Source: Paroedura picta | Lineage: Eukaryota > Chordata > Lepidosauria > Squamata > Gekkonidae | Direction of reading: 5' to 3' | NCBI RefSeq assembly: GCF_049243985.1 | Contig: NC_135375.1 | Span: 55,634,674 to 55,698,673, forward strand | DNA: 64,000 bases | Part shown: positions 30,763 to 42,880 of the stretch, piece by piece | How positions within the stretch are numbered: position 1 is the stretch's first letter | Layout: each line of letters starts with the position of its first letter | The notes under the pieces: model-generated | What the model was told of the DNA's origin: nothing | Databases searched by the model: none | The model's input: only the letters and a program-made list of their open reading frames with translations | Made by a program: the position numbers and the translations under genes

Positions 30763-33203
30763 AATTAAAATACTATTATATTTTGAAAAAAAAGATCTAC
30801 AGAGGCAATTAATTTACAAAACAAAGAGGGTTAATGTTGCTTCCAATACTCATAAACTGAAAGCAAAAAAAAGCTATTGAGCTTGCTTGCACTTCTCAAG
30901 CATTGCCTTTCTTTTCCATGTACATGTGACAAGTCAATTGCAAGCTGTAAATCTTTAAAGGCAATTAGCAAACAGTTGATGTGTCATATTTATACTTGGT
31001 GTTCATTTAGGGGCTTAAGTTGCTTTAAATGTTAAAGGAGTCACTGACACATTACTCCCTCTCAATGTTTAACTGTAAAAGGGCCCCAAAGTAGCACATT
31101 AATCTAATTTATTTTAGACTGTGCTCTCTTGCCTGGCATTGCATATTATTAATATATTAGTCTGATGTCATCTTGACTTCACTTTCATGAATTGCTGTTC
31201 TCCCTTTGGACCATCATGAATGTGAACGACTTATTGCGAGGTAAGGAAATGGATGGAAATCATACACAAGGGGAGCTTCATTTCTCAGATGATCAGTTAC
31301 TACTCCCAACCATTATCTAGGCCCAAAGGAATGTAAATATATTCAAATGTGGGATCATGGGGTGCCTTCACTCTTTCCATAAAAGGTCACCTCACATACT
31401 TCAGGAAGCTGGCCATAAAATCCAGCTCACCAGCTAGCCAGGCAACAAAATTAAAAAGACTGAGGAGAACAGAACACATCATTGTGTGCAGTCATGAATA
31501 TTCGCAAAGTGAAGTTTGGCTTCACGCATTTAGCTATCAATAAGCTTTCTGTTTAGTTTTCAACCTGAATAATTTTTCTTTAAATAATTTTGCACTGAAA
31601 TTAGTCCAAACATTTTTTTCTTGTTTTTCCCTGAAGTTATCTTAGAAGCTAGTATCTTCAGTGTTGCTGTAGGTGATCCTCGCCCCATGGGATGGGCACT
31701 CTAGGCTGCTGGACCACACCTTGCCTATGGTCTAATGATCAGTCCCCATCAGTATAACCTGCAATTATCCCCACTGGCATGCTCCACAGAATTGCCTAAA
31801 GGTGAAGAGGAAAAGCCACTGATAAATCCATGGCTATTTTCCCCACCAGATTTTACTTATGTCCCAGTCAGGTTCCATAGTAGAACTGGATAGCTCACAA
31901 AACTTTTCATGCTCAGGAGTCTACAATAGCTGTAAAAATACTAATGGAAGCTATGGCTCTTTAAGTTTACTGCTTGTGAGTACCATGTCTTACTCTGTTC
32001 ACTGGAACTTATTCACAGTTAAATATGCATACAACTGCAGGCTTTGGTTACCCTGTGGGTGAAATTCATTACACTGAATCTTGGCACTGCATTGTATATC
32101 AACTGGAGTTTCCCAATATTCTTTGACTGTATCCTCACATAAAATATATTGCAGTAATGTTGCCTCAATCAGATCATGGACAATATTGCCAGATCATGGG
32201 TTGGATCCAGTGCACAAGTCAGTGTATTTACTTGTATCCTCTAGTTTTACATTGATTTTTTCCTTCTAGGTATTTTTCATCTTCCCGCCTTTTCTTTCAC
32301 TCTGATTAACAATCATAGCATGATCTCATCAGGCTTAGACAGGTATTGATGGCCTTCAGTATCATGAGGCTAATAAAGAGTGTTATTCAGTGTTTCCAAG
32401 TGACATCTAAAAACTCCCTTATGAAAGATACAAGATATGGTGGAGAGTATAAATACTGTTAGTAGAGTTATTAATGCATTTAAAGAGGGCTAAATGTTTT
32501 AGATGGAAAGGGAAGACAAAAAGAACCACAACTGCAGAATCTCCAAAATGAATTTTGTCTAAAAGGTTATCATCAGAATTTTGTGGGAAAGTTAATTCCT
32601 TGATCACACCTGCAAGCTTTGTTTCTTGTTCACCTGCAAATTTCAGTAATTCTGAAAGTAGATGCAACCCCTGCAATGCCATGCTTATTTATTTATTTAT
32701 AATCAAAACCCTGGAATTAAATCCAGACAAATGGGAAATTTATAAACTAAGCTTGTTATTCCTATTTGGTTCTTGAATTATGCTGTATGCTAATTTACTG
32801 TTTCCATTATTATTCGTATGCCAATTTGCTGCTTTTCACATGTCTTACCAAAGATTTCAGTCTTAACTGTACTTATTGCTCAGCTATTTACCTCTTGTAC
32901 TGATTATGTACGTGCAGGAAGAACAGAGCTGGCACCTGTATGACAGTGGGGCTAATCCCCACTTATGCATATCAGTGCCGTCCTGGTCCCCTTCCAGCCC
33001 TGGTTCACTCAAGGGCTTCTGATGGCCTGCGGCAAAAGAATGCTGATTTTCTAGTATTCCCTTTTTTGCTACGGCTACCATCAGCGGCCAGGCCAGGCCA
33101 GGCCCATACACAAAAGAAGACATGCCCATGAGGGGACTGAAAATTCCCCACTCGGCTCTGCAGGGTCGAATAGGTCCCCCCCCCCCACCAGTTTACAGGA
33201 AGG
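30763..33203. other. Repeat-poor non-coding stretch
   Basis: Apart from the candidate element at 30830-31260, no repeat or exon is recognised. From 32930 to 33200 the sequence becomes GC-richer, with short GGCCA direct repeats near 33090, before a truncated SINE. Confidence 0.4.
30830..31260. promoter_or_regulatory. Candidate conserved non-coding element
   Basis: Repeat-free, non-coding, and of complex AT-rich composition with many homeodomain-like TAAT cores, in a gene-poor interval. It has the look of a deeply conserved enhancer block, but I cannot align it. This is inference only. Confidence 0.25.
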
Positions 33204-33382
33204 TAGGCTCGCCACAGCACTGATAAACCTGATCTGACTGAGCAGTAATATCAGGGCTCTCTCAGCCTCAGCTCCCTCACCAGGTGTCTTTTGTGGGGAG
33301 AGGAAAAGGAAGGCGACTGTAAGCCGCTTTGAGACTCCTTCGTGTAGAGAAAAGCAGCATATAATAACCAACTCTTCTTCTT
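33204..33382 (+). mobile_element. Sauria SINE, 5'-truncated
   Basis: Lacks the tRNA-like head. Begins within the body at 'GGCTCGCCACAGCACTGATA' and runs to 'AACCAACTCTTCTTCTT'. Close to the copy at 30052-30337. Confidence 0.88.
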
Positions 33383-34600
33383 ATCCTTAATTACACTACG
33401 TTTTGGAAGAGATATAAGAGGATCCCTCTGCGTTAGATGAGTGTGCAGGTGGGGTGATCCTGCTACAAAGATACCAGGGTAATGGGGCTGCTTTTATAAA
33501 GCCATCATCAGGAGGTCTTGGTTCCCCTGACTGGGAACTGGACAGCATGGAAAAGTTTGAATTTTACTGGATAGTTTAAAATTGTCAAGTTCAAGCAAGA
33601 AGATTTCTGGAATATTACAAAAGTCCAGGTGACTGCTTAATCAAGAGAGGTGTCACAAACTATGACTGGTGGACAAAACACAAGGTGGGATTGATGACAA
33701 TCTAGGATGGCTGATGATAGTTCATTCTGAATGTATGTATTACAGATCCTTCAGTTGATTAGGACTATTGTTATTGCCAGTCTTGGAGATGCCTCTGGAG
33801 TTCTGAATGGGGAAGTAGCCGATGAGGGACTCCTTCCATATTTACATGTGCGCAGTGCTCAACAGATGGCTTAGCATGCATGCGTGTTCATTGCTTCACA
33901 TGTGCTCCCATCCTCAGGAGAGTCATAAACCAGGACACATGCAATTAACCTGTATGTTATTGAGTTAAATGCAAAAATACCAAATTGCCTTGGAAGCACA
34001 AAGCCTTTACTTTCACAGTACCCTACATTTTCCTTGTTTCCTAGTTAAGGGGAAAATGCTGTTCAAACAAATTACAGAGATTATCTGACTTCAATGGTAA
34101 TAAGAGAAAGCAATTTTAGTTACAAAAATAGAAGCACATCTTACATGACATATTCATGTAGGTGCATTTAATTTATTGTGATCAAATTAATTCCAAAAAT
34201 ATTAACTTGCTATACCTCCAAGATCAAGTAAGAGAGGGAAGAGAGGTCCTATATAAGATGAAATAAAAGGCATCCAATGGCCAATGAAGCTCAACATCTA
34301 ACCAGTGAGAAGTTGGGACCAGCTGCCAAGTGTGCCCAGGTAAGAGAATTCTCTTAACCCTTTCCCACCCAGATCCTCTTGTATACAGTTATAATATCCA
34401 ACACACCAGGAAGTCCCAATGACTGACTGACTCAATGAGTATGGGATATAAAGCCTTTGCCATGAAGGCTGTTTTGTGGTGAGCAAGAAAGAACAGATCG
34501 CTGACACAGGAATCCTGACCAAGGAGATTTAAGTATATGCAGGTTGTTTTAAAGAACAGTTCAGCAGCACATGTTTCCAGCACAGGAGAAGACTGGCTGA
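33383..34600. other. Unassigned non-coding stretch
   Basis: Nothing recognised. Confidence 0.45.
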
Positions 34601-34605
34601 GACAA

Positions 34606-34950
34606 CAACAATAATTGTATTTCTAACTCACCCTACCCCCAAAAGATCAGGGAGGGTAACAACATACATAAAAACAATAATAAAATAATTGATATAATGA
34701 AACATTCTACATTCAAATTAGTTCAAAATCACCTCTAATTTCCCAGGGTCGTGGTGCAGATGTCACATATGGTAAAAAATTGGCTGATGTTTTGGGCAGG
34801 GAAGCCAGAATTTCAGTGACATTTCTGGCCACAACAACAGACCTGGCAGAACAGTTCTGTTTTACAGGCCATGTGGAACTGTCCCAAGCCCTGCAGGGCC
34901 CTGGTCTCTTCAGGAGCATTCCGCCAGGCTGTGGCCAAGGTTGAAAAGTT
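34606..34950 (-). mobile_element. L2-like LINE 3' end
   Basis: Minus-strand 3' UTR with 'AACTCACCCTACCCCCAAAA' on the plus strand, then the reversed C-terminal region ('TCTGTTTTACAGGCCATGTG', 'GCATTCCGCCAGGCTGTGG'). Diverged and 5' truncated. Confidence 0.65.
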
Positions 34951-35084
34951 AAGCTAATGTTGACTGAAACTAATTATGACTTTAACTTGTAATCTGAATT
35001 TCTTTGATGATTATAGTCACATTCTTTCACTGCTTAGCCACAAGATTGGGTCCTTCCACACCTACACATGGAGAATTCCACTTT

Positions 35085-35632
35085 CACTAGCTATCACATC
35101 GAAATCATGAGATGGCATTGTTCCGTGGCATACTTCATTGGTCAGACTACAACTGAAGTACTGTGTGCATTTCTGAAAGCCTCATTTGAAAAAGCATGTG
35201 GACAAAATTGAGAGAGGGCAGAGGAGAATGATGAGGATGATATGGGGCCTGGGGGCCAAGCCCTGTGAGGAATGAGGGACTTGGGAATGTTCAGCCTGGA
35301 GAAGAGGCAGTTGAAAGGCAACATGATTGCTGTTTTTGAATATTTGAAATGTTGTCACTTGGATGAGGGCAGGGAGCAGTTTCTGTTGACAGCAGAGAAT
35401 AGGGCCCTCAGAAGATCATTTAAACTATGTGTAGAATTACTAGATATTGTGGGGGGGGGGATTTCAGAGTAGTTCAGCAATGGAATAGGCTGCCTAAAGA
35501 GGTGGTGAGCTACCCCTCACTGGTAGTCTTCAAGCAGTGGCTGAACAGATGGACACTTTAGGCTGATCCTGTATTGATCAACAGTTTAAATGGCCTGTAT
35601 GGCCCTTACCAAGTCTATGATTCTATGATCCC
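35085..35632 (+). mobile_element. CR1 LINE 3' end
   Basis: Covers the last part of ORF2, recognisable as RDLGMFSLEKRQLKGNMIAV and FEYLKCCHLDEGREQFLL, and the 3' UTR ending 'GTCTATGATTCTATGATC'. It carries several small indels and a G9 run. Confidence 0.9.
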
Positions 35633-35994
35633 CCTGACAAAAGTCAGGCTAAACTGTGCCAAGTCTGCTCATCACCAGAGACAAGCCTCACAGCCGATTA
35701 CTCTATCCTCTAAACTGTCTGCTGGTGAACTGCTGGCAGTGGGCAGGAAGAAAGGGGATTTTTTTGTGAAACTAATGACTCAGGAAAGTCTTTCAATGAA
35801 AGCCTAAAACTCAAACAAAAGCACTTAGTGCAATGCCCATTGATGTGTGGATACACCCTATCATGTTATAACAGTCATCCATTTCTCAGTTTTCCAGAAT
35901 GGACTAAACAATCCAGGATAATAATGAAATAGCCAAGGTGATGTGGATTCACTCTTAAACTGATATATTCTCCTCCTCAAAGTCTGATGCAGGA
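35633..35994. other. Unassigned non-coding stretch
   Basis: Nothing recognised. Confidence 0.4.
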
Positions 35995-36110
35995 AGTTTT
36001 GACTCTCAAATGTTTACACCCTGAAATTCTTGTTGGTCTCCAAGGTGTTGCTGGACTTGAATCTAATTCTTTCATTGGAGACCAATATGGCTGGCCTCTG
36101 AAAAAATTTC
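35995..36110 (+). mobile_element. LINE 3'-end-like repeat, family unsure (R4/Dong-like?)
   Basis: Shares 'TTGTTGGTCTCCAAGGTG' and 'GCTGGACTTGAATCTAATTC' with the repeats at 60667-60815 and 61045-61150. The pattern 'TTGGTCTTAAAGGTGCCACTG' is common in reptile genomes. I attribute it to an R4/Dong-type LINE end from memory only. Confidence 0.5.
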
Positions 36111-36261
36111 CCACACTGCACTTCATAGCTTCATTTGTGAAAGTGTTTTGAACATAAACTTTGTTCAGCGCACACAGAGACTTATCCTTCTACAAAACTA
36201 AAAACCTTCCTGTGGGATTATGGAGACCATACAGCGACAAATGATCAAGAGATAACCCCCC

Positions 36262-36263
36262 TC

Positions 36264-36316
<53 letters not shown>
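36262..36316. repeat. Compound microsatellite (CT)n(GT)n(GA)n
   Basis: About eight CT, nine GT and eleven GA units in a row. The CT and GA arms are complementary, so one strand can fold back with a GT loop. Confidence 0.95.
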
Positions 36317-36801
36317 TTTAGGGAGGAAGCCAAACTCACTCCAGAATTTGTATTAATGAAGCTGTCTGTGATGAACTGTCTCCTCTATAACTAAACATTT
36401 CAATGCCTATCACAAATAACTTTTTGAGTGATTCAAATGAGCTGATGCATTCTGTTTGTAACATGAATTGCTCTGGATGCAGTGTGGGAATTCTAAACAG
36501 GACATAGGAGGTGATTATCAAGGCCACATAAAAGAAAGCAATAGACATGGGACATAGAAAGAAGGCAAAAGAGTGCTCAGCTTCTAGAACTTGCTGGCTT
36601 TAGGTAGGAAAACTACCCTAGAACTTTTATTTAAAAGTCATGGCATGTGGCTGATTCAGATTACGTTTACAGGCCCAGATTTTAAAGAGGCCATTGCTCC
36701 TCTGTTGGTACGATTGTCAGCATCTGTCCTCATCTGTAGTTTATATGATGCTAACAAAACAAACAGTATCCCTAATTAGGACTGTTGGGTGTCAGGATTC
36801 A

Positions 36802-37431
36802 GGGCCATTCCGCACAAGGACCAATGTTGCCAATTGTTCCCAGAATGCAGAAACACTATATTAAATAGTGGAATTTTGTCATTCCACATACCTTTGTTTT
36901 TAGTAGAATATAGAAGTCCCAGTAGCGTTTCATTCATTCCCCACAGGTTTCCGGTCTTGCTGGAATCGCAACAAAGGAAGCAATTTTTTCTGCGCTTCTT
37001 CCCGCCCTTGGCCGTCAATCAAACGGAACAGCCAATGGGCTGTTGTGTTCATGCTCCCGAAAAGCCCCTTTCCCTTTAAGAACTGTTTTTTTTTTAACCA
37101 AACACATCCGTTGCAACGAATATGCGTTCAATCGGTGCATCAGAAAGACCTTTTTGCTGGCGTAGGAGCTGGCAATTAATGGTTTACACGCTCCTCAAGT
37201 AGAAAAAAAAATCCCTCCCCCACGTGTGCAATTTGCGGCCGAAATTACGGGCAGTGCGGAACAGGGGGCTGTGTAGTGCTTGGGAACTTAGGGAGGTTTG
37301 TTTTACTTTAAATCACTGCTGTGGAGGGACTATAGTCAGTGAAGCCTGGTCTAAAGGGGGGGGAAATGGCGAATTTGTAGCGTTTACCAAAGGTAAGACT
37401 TCTGCTACATTTAAGTCATACAGAATGGCCC
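36802..37431 (+). mobile_element. Non-autonomous DNA transposon, TTCCGCAC-end family, short copy
   Basis: A 630-bp element flanked by TCA (36799-36801 and 37432-37434). Left end is GGGCCATTCCGCACAAGGA; the right end, complemented, is GGGCCATTCTGTATGAC. The first about 90 bases are almost identical to the complement of the right end of the 21427-22785 copy. It lacks about 730 bp present there, including the GC-rich core, so it is an internal-deletion form of that family. No transposase was seen. Confidence 0.85.
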
Positions 37432-37434
37432 TCA

Positions 37435-38238
37435 GAGGTGCCATTGCTAGGATCTAACTGCCTGTTACATGTTTTCCTGTAATCTAGATGTTATTAGGGC
37501 ATAGTGTCAAGATATTTTCTGCCCAAGAAGGACTGCCAATGGCTCACTAGCCAAAGCTGTTGAAATGTGCTCCCTGGTTATCATGGCTACCTGTTTATTC
37601 AACATGAGGGCTGGGTCAAAGCAACACTCTCAAGCTGCAAGCCTGCTCCTTCAGAGGGAGTGCAACCTCATCCAGATCAGGGGATGACCCATTTCCTTCC
37701 CTCCCAACAGTAACACCTCCATTTTGTCAGCATTAAGTTTTATGATTCTGGTACATGAGGAGAAGCAGTTTCAGCTTTCTCTTTGTGCTGTGTTCATGAA
37801 CATAAAAGGCCTTAAAGAGCCACTACTGTTCCAATGAAATCTAGGCACACTTTAGAATGATACATACACTATTATACCATATGCATTGCTGTCTACTTGT
37901 GAGAAGGCTGCCAAAAAGGAGAGGGCAGTAGCAGAGAAACAATCCAAAGGCCAACAGAACTGTGTTTATGGACACAATATTCTAATTGTGAGACAGCCTT
38001 TCTGTCTCTTCTCACTGTTTGACACCTTTATCCTTAAGGACATACTTAATAGTAATTTCCATGGATGTCAATGAGATATATTTCTGTTTAAACGTTTTCA
38101 GATTTGGAACAAATTGCTTATGTTCAATTTCTGACTTTGAAAAGACCACCTCTGTTGCCAAGTCCTTCTAGAACATTTTGTTTTCGATCACACAAAATAT
38201 AAGTGCTTACATGTAGAAACACATGAACATGTGTAGTT
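37435..38238. other. Unassigned non-coding stretch
   Basis: Nothing recognised with confidence. Confidence 0.4.
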
Positions 38239-38239
38239 G

Positions 38240-38415
38240 CTTTATACAAAGCTCTTCCACCAGACTTTCGGTTGAGGCCAGGTTGAAGGTTAAGGAAAAT
38301 GCTGGGTCCCTCCTCTGTTACTCTGTGATGATGTCACCCTGTCCTCCTGGGTTGTTGTTGGCCAGCAGGCAGCTAGGGGAGGGGATTTTAGGAGATTGGC
38401 TCTAATACAAGATTG
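38240..38415 (+). mobile_element. L2-like LINE fragment, weak
   Basis: Contains 'GCTCTTCCACCAGACTTTCG' and 'GGTTGAGGCCAGG', matching the end of the L2-like ORF. The rest is too diverged to follow. Confidence 0.45.
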
Positions 38416-39900
38416 GAATGAAGACAGGTATGGAAATTTAGAAGATTAATCATAGAAAGTTTATTGAATAACAACACAAAACAAAGATACAGACAGATCC
38501 AAGTATCAGATAATATACCAACAGAGCTGAAAAGCCCATGAATACTTACCCCCAAAACCTCTGAAGACCCATACTGTCAGGCTACATCAAAACAGGGCAA
38601 CTAAGACATAGAGTTTTGATTTAATTGAAACATCCCAGAATACTCCTTATTGAGCTGACTGTGCCTTATGAATCCACCTCTCTGTCTTGACCTTTTGTCC
38701 TAGGGCTTCAGCATTCCAGGGCCAAGCTGGCTGGCCATCATACTCCATGGCTGAAATCCAATCATGTAAATGTGGTCCAATTTTGTCTGTCTCTTGGCCA
38801 ATCTAACTTCCCTGAACTTAAACAGTCATATGTCTTCCAACTGAGATTAACCTAGCCTATCTGGTAAACAACTCATTGGACAAAGGGTGGGGAGCGGCAA
38901 CATTTCTTTAAGATGTCCGGACAGCCAGACTGCTCACAGACCAAAAGGGCTAGAGGTTGGGATCACAAAATGGAGGGGAAGTAATCATGGTGACACTTAA
39001 AAACTCTCAGTACAAAGCTGGTGCTCTACTGCTGAATCACTGCCTGCAGGGAGAGCAACTTGTCTCAGAAATAGTCCAAAGATGAAGAAACAGACTGAAG
39101 ACTACAATTAATATTTACCATTCTAAATTGTAAGCTGGACAGTGGTTTCTTTGTAGGTGTTCATATGAACAAAAGGCACCTTGCTCTGAATGCAGCATTC
39201 CCATTCTGTGGAGTTTCAGTGGTGTTACAGAGCTGGGAGGTGAAACTGAAGGACCATGGCTGTGTTGTGTCCAAACTGGATCAACATAGTTCTCATATCT
39301 CTGTAGCCTCCTTAAATGTTGCTCCTTAGAATAAAACCTGAACAGTAATGACATTAGCATTCTCTGAAGCTTCCCAGACGCTATTGTTAAGCCCACTGAT
39401 AGCGGTGTGTCTGCTATTCCTGTCTCCACTGCCACATGCCTCCACTGATACTCTCTTATTCTTCATTCTGAGCCTGAAAAAATGATTCTTGGATCAACTC
39501 AGGACCAGGAAACACTTATGGCTAGGTCTAAAATGAAACAAAGACTAACAGAAATCGAAGACATAAATTTGAGGTTTGGTCATCACATTTGAGTTGAGGA
39601 CTAGATTTTGAAGTAAAATACTTGAATACAAGTTGGTGGAGAAGGGAGATGCATTCCAGTCTTGGTATTTAATGTTATCTGTTTTTAACTCTAAAAGCAT
39701 TCGTCAAAGGGTAGATGAAATCTCTACAGTGAGGGCAAGCAGGTGTTGACTTTGAGCTGCTAATGTAAGATTAGTGTATCTTCTATAATGCAGTTCATTC
39801 AGATGTACTAAGTAAACAAAGCATTACATATTGACACAAACAGTAGCTTTCTTAGAATGGACTAGATTGACTAATTTGCCCTGCCTACCTACTATGTTTT
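38416..39900. other. Unassigned non-coding stretch
   Basis: About 1.5 kb without a recognised repeat or exon. The minus-strand open frame at 39115-39435 has no family motif. Confidence 0.4.
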
Positions 39901-40093
39901 TACCCTACCCTACCCTTCCTTTAAGAAGTTCAGGGCAGTGTATGTAATTCTCTCCTTCTCTATTTATCCTGACAACAACCTTGTGAGGTAGGTAAGAGTC
40001 AGTGACTGACCAAAGTCAACCAGCAAGCTTCAGGTGGAGCGGAATTCAAACCCAATTCTCTTAATTCCTAGTTCACTATACCACACTGGCCCT
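39901..40093 (-). mobile_element. Sauria-type SINE, old copy
   Basis: On the minus strand: head 'GGCCAGTGTGGTATAGTGAA', B box 'GGGTTTGAATTCC', body 'TACCTACCTCACAAGGTTG' and 'GTCAGGATAAATAGAG', then the degraded 3' tail. It resembles an older subfamily than the copies at 30052 and 60366. Confidence 0.8.
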
Positions 40094-40104
40094 GGATGGA
40101 ACTA

Positions 40105-40330
40105 TTATCAGCTACTGATATTTTTTCTTTCTTTATTAAAACATTTATAGCCTCTCTTTCCTCTTGGTTCATGGTGGCTTACAATAATAAGAAAACGTCC
40201 AGTTAAAAACAAAAGAACAAATCTCAAATCCCTCCCTCTAAGATGTCTACTATTAAAAATTCTTCAAAAACTGTTTTGAATAAATAAATCTGGCAGTGCC
40301 TCCTGAAGATCTCCAAGGAGTTTTCACAGT
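40105..40330 (-). mobile_element. LINE 3' UTR fragment, L2-like
   Basis: The reversed tail 'TTCATGGTGGCTTACAATAA' and following A-rich UTR resemble the other minus-strand L2-like tails. It directly adjoins the SINE at 39901-40093. Confidence 0.5.
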
Positions 40331-40534
40331 TAGGATGCAGTTATGTAGAATAGTACAGCAACTCTTACCTCAGCACGCCTACCGAGCAGTGCCTTAGACC
40401 TCTGGAGCTAGTTTCCCATCTGATCAACTGTCCACATTTTTGATCTTATGTAAAACGTAGGTGGATATTTTCAGCTGGCAAAGTAAAAGGAGTGTATTAA
40501 TGTATTGGGGGAGGGGAGAAAGCATTTAATTGGG

Positions 40535-40625
40535 TAGCCTAGCAAGTAGAAAGTTAGATATGAACTGGAAGGACTAGGATTCAAACCCCACCTCTGTCAT
40601 GAATTCCTTATCGGTGCTATCCGAG
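40535..40625 (+). mobile_element. Sauria-type SINE head, partial
   Basis: Degraded head with B-box-like 'AGGATTCAAACCCCACC'. Body missing. Confidence 0.45.
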
Positions 40626-42179
40626 GAGAATTATGCAAAAAACTATAAAGCATCATTCACAGCCAAAAACTATAAAGCATCTTTTTCAAATTTAAGCTAT
40701 TATCACATTACATGAAACCTGTGATATTTTGAAGGATGACAGGCAGCATGATTAGCAGATCTACTTTGTTATTGTTGCCTATGCCCATTCTTTATCCAGT
40801 GATTACTGACATGATGGGCTCTCCTACCACCTTTAAACATTTTCCCCCCTGGAAGCAAATTTTGTTGGAAGACAGTCTAACCTAGTGGCATCCGAGTTGC
40901 TGCTTCCCCCAGTTGCCTCATCAGAGCAGAACTGTTTTTTGAAACTAAGCAATAGCCCAGATAAATGATTGTATAAAGTTTTAAATAAACATACGTTTAT
41001 GTTATGTTGTTTCGTCAGAATGATTTATCGTCATTTTCTTCTTCCAGTTCTGAACTCTGGACATAAAAGACACAAGGCTCTCTGCTGTTTATCCAAGCTA
41101 AATCCCGTTTGTTCTGCATAAGCGTTTTTGATTCTATAATATATTACCAGCTTCAGTTCCAGGTTTGTTCCCTCTAGGAATGGTGGAATTAGATACATTA
41201 ACTGACAAAGATAAGATACCCATGCTGGAACTTAACAGCCATTACAATGGGTACTATAATAACAAAATTGGAATCCATTTAGATTGTGTTGTTTTTTAAA
41301 AAAAAATAAAGGTATATTTATAGGAGTATATCAATAAATATAGGATATTATGACCTTCCCAGAATTAAAAAAAATCTATAACATATTTTTAAAAGGAGAA
41401 GAAAAAGGGGGAAAGTATTTTCTTTCTTTCCATTGGCAATTGCAATTCAGACCCAGTCTCTCTCCCTCCTAGTGGGCAATGCAAACTATCTTCCTATGCA
41501 TATAACCGTGTTACTGACTCTGAGGTAAAAAAATATTCTTGTACCAGAATTGGAAGAGGGGAAGGAGGAATATGTTCAAGTAAAGAAAAAGGCAGACCAG
41601 CTATGAAAAACTGTCATGCTGTTCAAAGTGGTATAGGTGTTTGTGAAGGGTCTTACAGCAACCTTACAGCAAGCTGCCACCCCCCCCCCCCGACACACAC
41701 ACATACTCAGTAAAACAATGATAGGTGAATTTCCTGGATAGATTAGTGATGTCTAGGAAAATAATAGTTTCTAATATGGCCAATGGAGCTCTATCAGAAA
41801 TTCTAGAACACCCAAAAATTAATTTAGAAAGCTTTTTGGGAGAATAGACAACATTTATAGATTAACACCAGCACTGAATGCAGCACAACAAGGATTTCTG
41901 AAGATTCTACTTTATATGCAGTTGGTATTTAGAACACAATGTAATACCGCCCTCCCCGGTATCATTGTTAATAACAGGTATTCTCCTGATTCCACCTACT
42001 ACACTCAAATGTATTTCAGAGGGAAAATACCAATTATCTATTCCTCAGTTTAGTGTCTTGTGAGATGCCTTAAGCAGGCCTAGAAGTGGCATATGAACTG
42101 AATGAGCAAAGAAATCCTGTACTGCTCTCACTATTTATGAGGTTCATTTGCTTTATAGGTTTTTTTCACCAAATACATT
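40626..42179. other. Unassigned non-coding stretch
   Basis: No repeat or exon recognised. A C run with a short (AC)n follows at about 41681-41703. Confidence 0.4.
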
Positions 42180-42880
42180 GTTTATTTTAATAGAAAAATT
42201 AAATAATCTTTTCCATTAGAAACCAAACTTCATGCCATGCTGAATCTAAATCCTGTACATCCTCCTTTTTATGCCTGGTAAATCTGACACATACATAATA
42301 TTCCTTGGTTTTACCCATGGAAGAGCTACTTGTTCTGCACTTTATGCATGCAGTAAGTTAGCTTTTTTTGTAGATTGTGTATTTAATTTTTTTAATTGGA
42401 TTCTTGTACTGTTGGAAAATTATAACATTTTCAAAATCAAGGGAATGAAATGTAAGTGCATTACATAAATGAAATTGGCATTTGGAAATTAAAATATTTA
42501 CATATATGAAATAGTCTCAGTATTTTAAGATGCCTTCTCTAGCACATTAATGAAAACCTTGTATCTTAAATACAATAAATATTTTAGCTACAGAAATAAC
42601 TAAATTAAAATGTAATTTAAATATGGGTGTGAATACCTCCCTTCCTTTGCCATTTCCCCCATGATAAAATGAAATAATCTCCCTAGGAATTTTCCTCACT
42701 AGTTTAAAATGAAGAGATTCAGCCGTCTCTACTTTAAAATGCTGCAAAGAAATGAGTAGTAAAAGTCTCGTAGCCACTTTTAATGAAGGCCTAAAACAAA
42801 ATACATCTACCAGACTTCATTCCCTCCACTGCCTATGACCATTTGGTTCTCCTCAGAGGTCAGAGGCAGATATCTTTCAT
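42180..42880. promoter_or_regulatory. Candidate conserved non-coding element
   Basis: Repeat-free AT-rich block dense in TAAT, ATTA and ATGCA-type motifs, without coding pattern. It is chosen only on texture and position in a gene-poor interval. This is inference. Confidence 0.2.
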
